Shown piece by piece: positions 1 through 8,051 of a stretch of DNA of 42,537 nucleotides (position 1 is its first letter; every line of letters begins with the position of its first letter). Source of the stretch: an uncultured Lachnospiraceae bacterium (lineage in GTDB: Bacteria; Bacillota; Clostridia; Lachnospirales; Lachnospiraceae); assembly GCA_947628705.1 (NCBI GenBank), contig CANRAZ010000014.1:1-42537 (forward strand), in the 5' to 3' direction. Under the pieces are notes generated by a model. That model did no database searches and was not told the origin of the DNA. It saw nothing but the letters and a program-made list of their open reading frames with translations. The position numbers and the translations under genes are program-made.

Positions 1-127
1 TCAGAAATTCTTCCAGAACGCCTTCCTCTATGCATTTGTCAACGGCTGCGCTCACTGCATCGTAAAGCGCCTGCCCCTGTTTATGGTTGTAAATCGACAT
101 AAACCATTTATTACCGACAGTGAGCCT
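1..127 (-). pseudogene. Partial duplicate of the Rpn-family gene, running off the left edge
   Basis: Bases 1-76 are identical to 475-550, which code for the stretch from GQALYDAV to EEFL of the neighbouring nuclease-like protein. Reading on the minus strand past the TAG stop of that gene (128-130), the same frame stays open through a short unrelated linker and then re-enters the GQALYDAVSAAV segment. It looks like the remnant of a tandem or recombinational duplication, or the 3' part of a second, damaged copy. The piece continues outside the window, so its full extent is unknown. Confidence 0.6.
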
Positions 128-1246
128 CTACTCGTTTAAATTATTAAGCCATTCACTAAATTTCGCAAGGAATTCATCTTCCGTAAGACTGACTTTTTTC
201 GCGGCATCGTAAGCAGACAGCAGTCCGTCCCTGTATATTTCAAATATAGTACGGAGACGACCCTTGGTTATTCCTGAAGCTTCTCCGAGTTCTAATCCCT
301 TCGCCATTCCTGAGGCCTCTCCGAGCTCTAATCCTTTCGCCATTCCTGAGGCTTCTCCTGCCTCAATTCCTGCCTCAACTCCGTCTTCATAGCCGTCCTT
401 GTAAATTACTTCTTTATACTTTTCTTCGTTAAATTCCGTCAAACACATTTCCCTTACCTCCCGTCGGTGCCGGCTCAGAAATTCTTCCAGAACGCCTTCC
501 TCTATGCATTTGTCAACGGCTGCGCTCACTGCATCGTAAAGCGCCTGCCCGGCAGAAATTCCGCTCCTGACCTCTTCCACGAACATGCAGTATTCCTTCA
601 AAGTGCGGCAGTCGTCCTTAAGCTTTTCATTCCTGCCCTTGTTTATGTCTACGACATTGGCTGTCCATTCATAGTCGCACGTTGGCTCTGACTGTTCATG
701 TCTGTTATATACAGGTAACGATTCAGAACCACGAATCTCATCTGACGGCTTTGCTTTATCTAATTCGCCTGACAGTTCCGATTCCTCGCATTCGCCTGCC
801 GGCTCCTGCTCCTCGAACGCATCCGACAGCCTCAGCTTAACCACGTCTTTTTCAAGCCTTTTATCAATTCCGTTGTAAAATACGACGTACCTCGGCTTCG
901 GTATCTTAAACAGCCTGCTTCCGTAAAGAACCTCTCCGTCCGGTATCATCTGTCTGTACAAGTCCGCAAAATAGAACAGCCCCCTAAGCGGCATGTTTGG
1001 ACTGAACGTGCTCTGATGCTCGTAAAGGTTAAGCGTTCCTTCAAGCAGCATTGAGATATCGTTCTTATGCTTTACGTAAATGACGTCCTCAAGGGTCGTG
1101 ACCGTCAGGTCCTCCTCCCTTTCATAGCTGGTACCGTTGAGAGCGTTGTATAGGCTTAAAAGATTGCTTTTGTTCTGTCCGAACACGAACCTGAAAAGAC
1201 CGTCCTTAAACTTCCTGTTTACGGAAATTCCGGCGTTTGCTTCCAT
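128..1246 (-). CDS. Rpn-family recombination-promoting nuclease / putative transposase (PD-(D/E)XK type)
   Basis: The 372-residue protein resembles Rpn/PDDEXK_2 proteins, a family of DNA nucleases of the PD-(D/E)XK fold that is often amplified in Clostridia. The N-terminal half carries the family pattern LLEGTLNLYEHQS, which holds the E-x-Q active-site element, followed by NMPLRGLFYFADLYR and KPRYVVFYNG. A charged, low-complexity linker lies at about residues 145-185. The C-terminus has near-identical 12-residue repeats built on GEASGMAKGLEL. The start ATG has an AGGAGG ribosome binding site and a strong promoter just upstream. The repeats and the partial copy next to it point to recombination at this locus. 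The family is clear; the in vivo function is not. Confidence 0.8.
   Translation of the reverse strand: MEANAGISVNRKFKDGLFRFVFGQNKSNLLSLYNALNGTSYEREEDLTVTTLEDVIYVKHKNDISMLLEGTLNLYEHQSTFSPNMPLRGLFYFADLYRQMIPDGEVLYGSRLFKIPKPRYVVFYNGIDKRLEKDVVKLRLSDAFEEQEPAGECEESELSGELDKAKPSDEIRGSESLPVYNRHEQSEPTCDYEWTANVVDINKGRNEKLKDDCRTLKEYCMFVEEVRSGISAGQALYDAVSAAVDKCIEEGVLEEFLSRHRREVREMCLTEFNEEKYKEVIYKDGYEDGVEAGIEAGEASGMAKGLELGEASGMAKGLELGEASGITKGRLRTIFEIYRDGLLSAYDAAKKVSLTEDEFLAKFSEWLNNLNE
270..377. repeat. 36-bp coding minisatellite in the Rpn-like gene
   Basis: Three 36-bp units (270-305, 306-341, 342-377) begin ATTCCTGA on the plus strand. The first two are nearly identical and the third is diverged in its second half. 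They encode the 12-residue C-terminal repeats, so gain or loss of a unit keeps the frame. Confidence 0.8.
475..550. repeat. 76-bp direct repeat, second copy at 1-76
   Basis: The segment is an exact copy of 1-76, offset by 474 bp and in the same orientation. It lies inside the Rpn-like gene. The other copy starts at the window edge, so the repeat may be longer. Confidence 0.9.
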
Positions 1247-1262
1247 ATTTCTTTTCCTCCTG

Positions 1263-1292
1263 ATTATAATGTAAGTAAAAATGGCGTGTCAA
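1263..1292 (-). promoter_or_regulatory. Promoter of the Rpn-like gene
   Basis: On the minus strand TTGACA (1287-1292) and TATAAT (1263-1268) are separated by 18 bp. Both hexamers match the sigma-A consensus exactly. The -10 box lies only about 17 bp before the ATG, so the 5' leader is very short and barely includes the AGGAGG. Confidence 0.7.
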
Positions 1293-1298
1293 TATAAA

Positions 1299-1518
1299 AA
1301 TATAAGCAACATCTGAAAGATTCGGGGTTTAAATCCGTTTTTGATAAACCTGTAAATCAACCAATGTCTGATTGGCTTGGATTTTAAATTCATTTATTTG
1401 AATTTTTAAAATCAAGTCCTTAATGATGGTTCAGGTTTTGAATCCATTCTTTATGAACCTCTAAAATCAAGCCCTTCCTGATTGGTTCAGAACTTAGGCT
1501 CCATCTAAATAAATCTGT
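1299..1518. repeat. Four degenerate 55-bp tandem repeats upstream of the Rpn-like gene
   Basis: Units start at 1299, 1354, 1409 and 1464 with a strict 55-bp period. The last three open with AAATCAA. Recurring blocks are TGATTGG, TTCAGG, AATCCAT and GAACCT. Unit 3 contains the inverted pair GGTTCA / TGAACC and unit 2 contains AAATTCA / TGAATTT, so each unit can form a weak hairpin. The array ends 7 bp from the -35 box. There are no unique spacers, so it is not a CRISPR array. Confidence 0.7.
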
Positions 1519-1879
1519 AATTTTTCCGCACACAAATAAAGAAATGCTTTTAAATTTTTTATCTGACAGGAAAATGATAGCGGTTTTAATTTTAAATGTC
1601 TATGTGCAATCTGTTGAAAATCACGTTAAAAAATATACAAAGCATACAAAAAAACAAGCCCAAATTTGCAAAAAAATCATTTTAGAAATGACTTTTCTTG
1701 TTTTATTTTTTTTAAATAATAAATGCCTCATTAAAACTTGTTTAGGCGCATTTCTATTATTTATCTTATTCTTAATTTTTTTCTTAGCAAACGCTTCTGA
1801 CCAATCTGGCAATTATCAGGTACTCTGCAATTAAATCACAGAAAATTGGATATCAAACATTCTTTTAAAAACTACAAGC
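1519..1879. other. AT-rich intergenic stretch without a supportable gene
   Basis: Very AT-rich DNA between the 55-bp repeat array and the terminator of the pst operon. Short open frames on both strands are rich in K, N, F, L and I, as expected by chance at this composition. No ribosome binding site or conserved motif supports them. Confidence 0.6.
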
Positions 1880-1908
1880 AAAAAAGCTTGGGAAACCGCT
1901 TCCCAAGC
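1880..1908 (-). terminator. Intrinsic terminator of the pst-phoU operon
   Basis: GCTTGGGAA (1886-1894) and TTCCCAAGC (1900-1908) form a perfect 9-bp stem with a 5-nt loop. On the minus strand a run of six T follows. It lies about 29 bp beyond the phoU stop. Confidence 0.85.
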
Positions 1909-1936
1909 CCGTAATAAATAGCAAGAAATTTTTTCT

Positions 1937-2572
1937 TTACTGATTGTGCTTGCCCGTAATACTGTACTCAACCCATTCCGCAATATTCACAGAATGATCT
2001 CCGATTCTTTCATAATATTTTGCAGCCATAAGCACATCTGCAAGATATTCTCCGTCCTTCTTGCTGCTTCTAATATTTTCTATTACCTCATTTTTTATTT
2101 CAACAAAAAAGCCGTCAACCTTGTCATCATATTTTTTCACCTCTCCTGCAAGCTGTAAGTCTTTTTTTACAAAAGAGTTCGTTGCATCAGTAACCATTTT
2201 TATGGTGGCATTAGCCATAAGCTCCAATTTTTCGTATCTTTTTTTCCCTACGTTGATGAACTTTGACAACTCTGCAATGTCCAAAGCCTGATCTCCTATT
2301 CTCTCCATGTCGGAAATCATCTTAAGGGCCGAAGATATCTGCCTAAGGTCCCTTGCAACCGGCTGCTGACGCAAGAGAAGCTTCATACACATATTTTCAA
2401 TTTTTCTTTCCATGGAATTTATTTCTTCCTCAACTGTAACGACCTTTTGCAGGCTTTCTCCACCAGTCAAAAGCAATTTTGTCGAAGTCAATATGGCTTC
2501 TTCACAAAGCGCTCCCATTCTGATAAGCTCAGCATTAAGTTCCTCCAGCATACTGTCAAACTGATTTCTCAT
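1937..2572 (-). CDS. phoU: Phosphate transport system regulator PhoU
   Basis: About 211 residues made of two three-helix PhoU repeats, with the typical REQFDSMLEEL-like start and the E-R-I-G-D signatures MISDMERIGDQALDIAEL and YYERIGDHSVNIAEW. PhoU links PstSCAB transport activity to the PhoR kinase and represses the Pho response when phosphate is plentiful; it acts on the cytoplasmic face of the membrane. It is the last gene of the pst operon and starts directly at the pstB stop. A TTG six bases upstream overlaps the pstB end, but the ATG at 2572 gives the usual N-terminus. A strong terminator follows. Confidence 0.95.
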   Translation of the reverse strand: MRNQFDSMLEELNAELIRMGALCEEAILTSTKLLLTGGESLQKVVTVEEEINSMERKIENMCMKLLLRQQPVARDLRQISSALKMISDMERIGDQALDIAELSKFINVGKKRYEKLELMANATIKMVTDATNSFVKKDLQLAGEVKKYDDKVDGFFVEIKNEVIENIRSSKKDGEYLADVLMAAKYYERIGDHSVNIAEWVEYSITGKHNQ

Positions 2573-2574
2573 AA

Positions 2575-3330
2575 TCAACCGAACCTTCCTGTAATATAAT
2601 CCTCGGTACGCTTATCCTCAGGCATCGAAAACATTTTTTCCGTGTCTCCGTACTCTACTACCTTCCCCAATAGGAAAAATGCCGTTTTATCGGAAACCCT
2701 TGTTGCCTGCTGCATGTTGTGCGTCACCATTATTATCGTGAATTTATCCTTAAGCTCCATTGTAAGCTCCTCGATCTTTGAGGTTGAAATCGGGTCAAGC
2801 GCGCTTGTCGGCTCGTCCATCAGCAGAACCTCCGGCTTTACTGCAAGCGCCCTTGCAATGCAGAGTCTTTGCTGCTGTCCTCCGGACAGTCCTAGAGCTG
2901 ACTTTTTCAGTCTGTCCTTAACCTCATCCCAGATTGCAGCATTCCTAAGAGATTCCTCAACGATTACATCAAGCTTTGCCTTTGAATGTACGCCATGCGT
3001 CCTCGGGCCGTAGGCGATATTGTCATATATGCTCATAGGGAAGGGATTTGGCTTTTGAAAAACCATTCCTACCCTTTTTCTAAGTCTGTTTACATCCGTT
3101 TTCTTATCGTAGCAGTCCTGCCCGTCAAGCAGTATTTTTCCTTCAATTCTGCAGCCCGGTACAAGGTCGTTCATCCTGTTTAAGGATTTAAGAAGAGTTG
3201 ATTTTCCGCAGCCTGACGGTCCGATAAAAGCCGTTATCTCGTTTGCGTCAATATTTAGATTTACATTTTTAAGCGCTTTAAAGCTTCCGTAATACAGATC
3301 CAGATTTTGTATTTCAAATTTACTGCTCAT
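2575..3330 (-). CDS. pstB: Phosphate ABC transporter ATP-binding protein PstB
   Basis: The 251-residue ATPase of the high-affinity phosphate importer has Walker [10 protein letters not shown] near residue 37, the Q-loop in [11 protein letters not shown], the ABC signature LSGGQQQR near residue 149, Walker [12 protein letters not shown], and the switch histidine in MVTHNMQQA. The size and the motif [14 protein letters not shown] are typical of PstB. Its ATG sits on the pstA stop and its end meets phoU, which indicates translational coupling within pstSCAB-phoU. Confidence 0.97.
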   Translation of the reverse strand: MSSKFEIQNLDLYYGSFKALKNVNLNIDANEITAFIGPSGCGKSTLLKSLNRMNDLVPGCRIEGKILLDGQDCYDKKTDVNRLRKRVGMVFQKPNPFPMSIYDNIAYGPRTHGVHSKAKLDVIVEESLRNAAIWDEVKDRLKKSALGLSGGQQQRLCIARALAVKPEVLLMDEPTSALDPISTSKIEELTMELKDKFTIIMVTHNMQQATRVSDKTAFFLLGKVVEYGDTEKMFSMPEDKRTEDYITGRFG

Positions 3331-4229
3331 TACTTGCTTTCTCCTTCTCCGCCTAACTTTTTACCTATGAGGTTGGATATTCCGTTTATAACCAGAACGA
3401 ATACCAAAAGAACAACCCCTGTAGCATAGCCCTTTTCCATTGCAAGACCTTCACTGAAAAGCTGATACATGTGAACTGCAAGGGTTCTTCCTGAGCCCAT
3501 TATGCTGCGAGGTACCCTTGCCACTGTTCCGGCAGTGTAGATAAGAGCTGCCGTTTCACCGAAAATACGCCCTATCGCAAGAATTACGCCTGCAAGTATT
3601 CCCGGCACTGCGGACGGAAGCACCACCTTTAAAATCGTTCTGAGCTTCCCCGCACCGAGTCCGAAGCTTCCCTGTCTGTATGAATCCGGCACTGCTAAAA
3701 GCGCTTCCTCAGTGGTTCTCATAACTGAAGGCAGCACCATTATAGAGAGAGTAAGAGCGCCGCTTAGAAGCGAATAGCCGAATCCAAAATAGACACCGAA
3801 ACAAAGATAGCCGAAAAGTCCGTAAACGATAGACGGTATACCCGAAAGAGTCTCGGTCGTAACCCTTATTAACTTTACCAGTCTGCTTCCTCTTTTTGAG
3901 TATTCAACCAGATAGATTGCAGAACAAATGCCCACCGGAACCGAAAATAAAAGCGTTGCCAGAACCATTATCAAAGTATTGATAAGCGCAGGCATTACCG
4001 ATGCGTTGTCCGAATTATATTTCAATTCGAAAAGCTCCGGGGTAATGTTCGGTATGCCCATGACAAGTATATAGATTATGATTCCCGCCAGTACCAGTAC
4101 GGTCAGCAGTGCGGAAAGGTTTACCAGGACCCGAAGGATAACGGATACGCTTCTGTCTGCAAGCTCGGACAGTCTGATTTTCTTTTCGTCTTCCGCAGCT
4201 GTCTTGGGAATACTTATCGTTTTCTGCAT
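3330..4229 (-). CDS. pstA: Phosphate ABC transporter permease PstA
   Basis: The 299-residue inner-membrane permease has about six transmembrane segments, beginning with one at residues 33-57. The cytoplasmic EAA-loop segment ([21 protein letters not shown]) docks with PstB. The motif [20 protein letters not shown] is characteristic of PstA/PstC permeases. It pairs with PstC to form the phosphate channel. It lies 10 bp after pstC and overlaps the pstB start. Confidence 0.95.
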   Translation of the reverse strand: MQKTISIPKTAAEDEKKIRLSELADRSVSVILRVLVNLSALLTVLVLAGIIIYILVMGIPNITPELFELKYNSDNASVMPALINTLIMVLATLLFSVPVGICSAIYLVEYSKRGSRLVKLIRVTTETLSGIPSIVYGLFGYLCFGVYFGFGYSLLSGALTLSIMVLPSVMRTTEEALLAVPDSYRQGSFGLGAGKLRTILKVVLPSAVPGILAGVILAIGRIFGETAALIYTAGTVARVPRSIMGSGRTLAVHMYQLFSEGLAMEKGYATGVVLLVFVLVINGISNLIGKKLGGEGESK

Positions 4230-4239
4230 ATGCGCCTCC

Positions 4240-5088
4240 TTAATTCTGCTTCTCGCTCATATTCTTAAGAACTGAGAAAATGAGATTAATAAACAAAATG
4301 AAGACAAAAAGCACAACGCCCGTGGCAATAAGCGCGGCTCTGTGAAGGTCCGTTGCGTAGCCCATCTCCATTACTATATTTCCCGTAAGGGTTCTTACTC
4401 CGTCAAACATGCTCTTTGGTATTACCTTCTGGTTACCTGCAACCATTATCAGAGCCATCGTCTCGCCAATCGCACGCCCGATTCCCAAAACCACTCCTGC
4501 AAGTATTCCGGACTTAGCAGCAGGGAGCACAACTCTGAATATACTTTTTTCATGTGTCTCGCCCAAAGCTATCGCACCTTCATAGTAGCTTCCCGGAACT
4601 GCTCTTAGGGCTGTCTCGGATATGTTGATTATCGTAGGCAGTATCATGATTCCAAGAAGCACGGAAGCAGTAAGTACGCTTTTTCCGCTTCCGCCGTACA
4701 GCGTCCTGACGGCAGGTACAATTACCCAAAGTCCGAAAAAGCCGTACACAATTGACGGAATTCCTGCAAGCAGATTGACAGCAGGCTTAATTATTTTATA
4801 AAGCCTGTTGTCGCAGAATTCTGCCATAAAGACCGCTGTCAGCACGCCTATCGGTACGCCTACGGCAATTGCTCCTGCCGTGACATATATGCTTCCGATT
4901 ATCATCGGGTAAATACCGTACAGTCCATTGTTCGGTCTCCAAACCTTTCCAAAAAAGAAACGGAAAAAGCCTATTTCTTTTATGGTTGGAATTCCGTTAC
5001 CGAACAAAAAAACACATATTAAAACTACCATTGCTATTGATACACACGCTGAAATCAGGAATACTGCTTTCATCAGTTTCTCAACCAT
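4240..5088 (-). CDS. pstC: Phosphate ABC transporter permease PstC
   Basis: The 282-residue membrane protein has about six helices, the family motif [21 protein letters not shown] and the EAA-loop segment ALGETHEKSIFRVVLP. It is the second permease of the Pst transporter. The start overlaps the pstS stop as TAATG, so translation is coupled. The order pstS-C-A-B-phoU is the conserved one in Bacillota. Confidence 0.95.
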   Translation of the reverse strand: MVEKLMKAVFLISACVSIAMVVLICVFLFGNGIPTIKEIGFFRFFFGKVWRPNNGLYGIYPMIIGSIYVTAGAIAVGVPIGVLTAVFMAEFCDNRLYKIIKPAVNLLAGIPSIVYGFFGLWVIVPAVRTLYGGSGKSVLTASVLLGIMILPTIINISETALRAVPGSYYEGAIALGETHEKSIFRVVLPAAKSGILAGVVLGIGRAIGETMALIMVAGNQKVIPKSMFDGVRTLTGNIVMEMGYATDLHRAALIATGVVLFVFILFINLIFSVLKNMSEKQN

Positions 5089-5951
5089 TATTTTACGTCT
5101 CCCCAGTTCGTAAGCTCACCGATATAAATATTCATAATCTGCTCTGAAGTAAGGTTATCAACCTTATTGTCCTTATTTACTATCACGGCAATACCGTCAA
5201 GAGCAATCTGCGTACCCATAAGACCCTTTTCTATTTCACTGTCCTTAAGCTCTCTGGAAGCCATGCCTATGTCATATGTTCCGTCTGCTGCTGATGACAT
5301 TCCTGTCGAGGAATCTGTTATCTGCAGTTCAACCGTAATATTCGTGTTGACCTTCTCATATGCTTCCTGAATTTTTTCCATAACAGGACCTACAGATGAT
5401 GAACCTCCTACTACAATCTTTCCAGATGAGCCGTTGCTTTCATACGGCTTGCTGTTTTCCATTGGAATGTAGCCTTCCTCTTCTACAACTGCTTGACCCT
5501 CCGTGCTCAGAATAAAATTATAGAAGTCCTTGGCCGCCTCGCTGATGTCTGACTTTGTCGCAATGTTAAAAGGCCTAGAAACCTTGTAGGTACCGTTCTT
5601 TACATTTTCGGTTGTTGCAGCGACACCGTCGACGTTAACAGCCTTTACCTTTGACGAATCATAGGAGCCGAGTGAAACATAACCGATTGCCGACTCATTT
5701 CCCTGTACGGTTGTGAGCATTACGGCTGTGGAGTTTGTTTCTTCCGCAGTTGAAACGGTACGGTCAACATCATCCTTTTGAATTCCAAGAAGCTCGATAA
5801 ACGCACTTCTTGTTCCGGAACCGTCTTCTCTTGATACAACATGAATTTCATCGGAACCTGATCCGCTCGATGACGACTTCTTTCCGCAGCCTGCGAAACA
5901 GGATACAGTCAGAGCCAAAACTAACATAATTGCAAAAACTTTCTTTTTCAT
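5088..5951 (-). CDS. pstS: Phosphate-binding lipoprotein PstS, permuted streptococcal-type domain order
   Basis: The 287-residue lipoprotein starts with a signal peptide ending in CFAGC (lipobox Cys about residue 22), then a Ser/Gly linker. It captures phosphate outside the membrane for PstCA. The order of the two PstS segments is swapped relative to the classical protein. The segment with VSREDGSGTRSAF comes first, and the segment usually N-terminal (KIVVGGSSSVGPVMEKI, then DIGMASRELKDSE and ALDGIAVIVN) comes last, ending at LTNWGDVK. From memory, pneumococcal PstS has the same order, so this is a known variant and not a truncation. A GGAGG ribosome binding site precedes the ATG. Confidence 0.93.
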   Translation of the reverse strand: MKKKVFAIMLVLALTVSCFAGCGKKSSSSGSGSDEIHVVSREDGSGTRSAFIELLGIQKDDVDRTVSTAEETNSTAVMLTTVQGNESAIGYVSLGSYDSSKVKAVNVDGVAATTENVKNGTYKVSRPFNIATKSDISEAAKDFYNFILSTEGQAVVEEEGYIPMENSKPYESNGSSGKIVVGGSSSVGPVMEKIQEAYEKVNTNITVELQITDSSTGMSSAADGTYDIGMASRELKDSEIEKGLMGTQIALDGIAVIVNKDNKVDNLTSEQIMNIYIGELTNWGDVK

Positions 5952-6011
5952 TTTTTTTACCTCCGTAAATTAAAATCCGGTAGTTTTTATGCATACCGTG
6001 TTCTTACGAAG

Positions 6012-6056
6012 ATAATAATAAAACTGCTGTGTAAAGTTCAAAATCTCACTATTATA
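6012..6056 (-). promoter_or_regulatory. Candidate promoter region of the pst operon
   Basis: On the minus strand TTGAAC (6036-6041) and TATTAT (6012-6017) are 18 bp apart, with a Pho-box half-site TTTACA (6030-6035) next to the -35. A second -10-like TATAAT lies at 6051-6056 without a good -35. One of these should drive pstS; which one cannot be decided from sequence. Confidence 0.4.
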
Positions 6057-6118
6057 AAATCAAAATCAAATTTTAAAAACAACGCTTTTTTGAATTTGCC
6101 GCATTTTTATTTTTCACA

Positions 6119-7873
6119 TCACTTTACTGCTTCAAGATATTTTTCGGCATATCCGTCCAGCATCTCCTGAAATTTTCTGTCAGTCTTCATAACCTTATGC
6201 TGAAGGGTGTGCATGTTCATAAGATAGTCGGAGGAATATTCGATAATACACCCTGCAATATTTGCACAGTGACTCGAAATTCTTTCAAGATTGGTCAGCA
6301 TATCCGACCAGACAAACCCCACTTCAATGCTGCATCCGCCCTTTTGCAGCCTTACGATATGCTTTGAACGCATTTCCTCTTTCAGCTCGTCAATTATCTG
6401 TCTTAGGGACACAGCCTTATATGCCGACGACACGTCTACCTTTTTAAACGATTCTTCCGAAAGCCTGCTCATTTCCTTAACGGCATCGAAAAGCACATTG
6501 AGCTCTTGCTTGGCAGAGTCTGAAAAATCAATTTCTTTTTCTCTCATTTCCTCGGCTGAATCCATAAGATTTACAGCAAGGTCTGCAACTCTTTCAAAAT
6601 CTCCGATTGCCTTTAAAAGCATGGCTGCCTCACGGCTTGAGGCTTCGCTTATCTGACGCGTGCTTAGATTTACAAGATATGCTCCAAGCACGTCTTCGTA
6701 ATTATCCGTTTTCTTCTCTTTTTTCCTGATTTTTTCGGCAAGCTCCGGCGTGAAGCTGTCAAAGCTGTCAAAGGCAAGGTTCAAAGTCTCGAAGGCGCAA
6801 TCAGCCATATCCATGGCGACTATTCTGCTTCTTTCAAGAGCGACAGGAGGAGTCGTAAGAAGTCTTTCGTCAAGAGCGACCGACTTTTCAGGTTCCTCAT
6901 TTTCAGGCACTATTTTTGTTACCAGTCCCTCAAGCAGACCTGACATCGGAAGCAGCAGCACGGTGCATAGGAGATTAAAGATGGAATGTACGACCGCAAT
7001 GCCGAAAAGCGTCGCCGGCTCCGAAAGAATTATAGGAGAAAAAAGCGCCTGATAGGTACAGAATACAGTAAGCCACACAGCCGTTCCTATCACATTGAAG
7101 GAAAGGTGGACAAGCGCGGCTCTTTTTGCATTTTTATTCGCACCCACAGATGAAAGCATGGCCGTCACGCAGGTTCCGATGTTCTGACCCATTATAATCG
7201 GCACCGCCGCCCCATAGGATATCTGTCCGGTAACGGCGAGAGCCTGTAAAATGCCCACGGACGCCGAGCTTGACTGAATAAGCGCCGTGAGAGCCATTCC
7301 GGCAGCCATTCCAAGCATTGGATTTTCAAAAAGAAGAAACACGTTCTTAACGGCCGGCATATCCGCGAGACCGGAGACCGCTCCTGCCATCGTATCCATT
7401 CCGAACATCAGAGTAGCAAAGCCAAGAAGAATCATTCCGCTGTCCTTCTTCTTGCTTTCTTTGCAGAACAGATATAGGACAATGCCCACGAATGCAAGAA
7501 TCGGGGTAAAGGAGGACGGCTTAAGCATCTGAACGAAAAAGCTGTCGCTGCTAATTCCGCTTAAGCTTAATATCCATGCCGTAACCGTCGTACCGATGTT
7601 GGCTCCCATTATCACGTTGATCGCCTGTCTTAAGGTCATAAGGCCGGAATTTACGAAACCGACCACCATAACAGTGGCGGCTGATGAGCTCTGTATTACA
7701 GCGGTTACGCCCATTCCTGTCAAAAGTCCTGCGAGCTTGCTTGAGGTAAGCTTGCCCAGCACGCTCCTCAGCTTTTCTCCTGCGCGCTTTTCGAGGGACT
7801 GCCCCATCACGTTCATGCCAAACAGGAAAAGACTAAGTCCTCCCACCATCGTAAGCACGTCGAATATATCCAT
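6119..7873 (-). CDS. Na+/phosphate symporter family protein with C-terminal PhoU-like domain
   Basis: The 584-residue protein consists of a membrane domain (residues 1 to about 310) with two inverted Na/Pi-cotransporter repeats and a cytoplasmic helical PhoU-type domain (about 340-575). Both repeats carry the QSSSA signature (VIQSSSAATVM and LIQSSSASVGI) followed by GANIGTTVTA and GQNIGTCVTA, which bind Na+ and phosphate in NptA/PiT-II type carriers. It gives a low-affinity, sodium-driven phosphate route beside the Pst transporter. It has its own promoter region with a tandem Pho box upstream, so it is probably induced by phosphate starvation. The direction of transport is inferred from the family. 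Confidence 0.9.
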   Translation of the reverse strand: MDIFDVLTMVGGLSLFLFGMNVMGQSLEKRAGEKLRSVLGKLTSSKLAGLLTGMGVTAVIQSSSAATVMVVGFVNSGLMTLRQAINVIMGANIGTTVTAWILSLSGISSDSFFVQMLKPSSFTPILAFVGIVLYLFCKESKKKDSGMILLGFATLMFGMDTMAGAVSGLADMPAVKNVFLLFENPMLGMAAGMALTALIQSSSASVGILQALAVTGQISYGAAVPIIMGQNIGTCVTAMLSSVGANKNAKRAALVHLSFNVIGTAVWLTVFCTYQALFSPIILSEPATLFGIAVVHSIFNLLCTVLLLPMSGLLEGLVTKIVPENEEPEKSVALDERLLTTPPVALERSRIVAMDMADCAFETLNLAFDSFDSFTPELAEKIRKKEKKTDNYEDVLGAYLVNLSTRQISEASSREAAMLLKAIGDFERVADLAVNLMDSAEEMREKEIDFSDSAKQELNVLFDAVKEMSRLSEESFKKVDVSSAYKAVSLRQIIDELKEEMRSKHIVRLQKGGCSIEVGFVWSDMLTNLERISSHCANIAGCIIEYSSDYLMNMHTLQHKVMKTDRKFQEMLDGYAEKYLEAVK

Positions 7874-7956
7874 AAGGTCTGCCTTTCAGTCTTTGGGTTT
7901 TACATTTTCTCTAATACAACAATAACAAAGCAACGCAAAATAAATAATCAAATTTA

Positions 7957-7973
7957 TGTAAAATTCATGTAAA
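7957..7973 (-). promoter_or_regulatory. Tandem Pho box upstream of the Na/Pi symporter gene
   Basis: On the minus strand two perfect TTTACA half-sites (7968-7973 and 7957-7962) are separated by 5 bp, giving the 11-bp period expected for direct-repeat sites of OmpR/PhoP-family regulators. It lies about 84 bp before the symporter ATG. Confidence 0.6.
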
Positions 7974-7988
7974 ATAACGTCTGCTGCC

Positions 7989-8051
7989 GGGGCTTACGGG
8001 ACTTCGCATGGGGCTAAGGGTATACGCACGTCGGCTTAAGGTTTTCTTCAA
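7989..8051. repeat. Three degenerate 21-bp tandem units at the 3' end of the sensor kinase gene
   Basis: Units 7989-8009, 8010-8030 and 8031-8051 share a GGCTTA/GGCTAA core followed by GGG. The third unit runs into the kinase stop codon. They are GC-richer than the surrounding intergenic DNA. Confidence 0.45.

Noticed and set aside
1299-1518. 55-bp tandem array as a CRISPR
   Set aside because: Units are contiguous and diverged, with no constant repeat and unique spacer structure, and no cas genes are present.
1544-1834. Possible small membrane protein on the plus strand and an opposite small frame
   Set aside because: The DNA is extremely AT-rich, the hydrophobicity follows from T-rich codons, and there is no ribosome binding site or recognisable family.
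5088-5951. pstS as a truncated or chimeric gene
   Set aside because: The permuted order and length agree with the pneumococcal PstS form, and both ligand-binding segments are complete.
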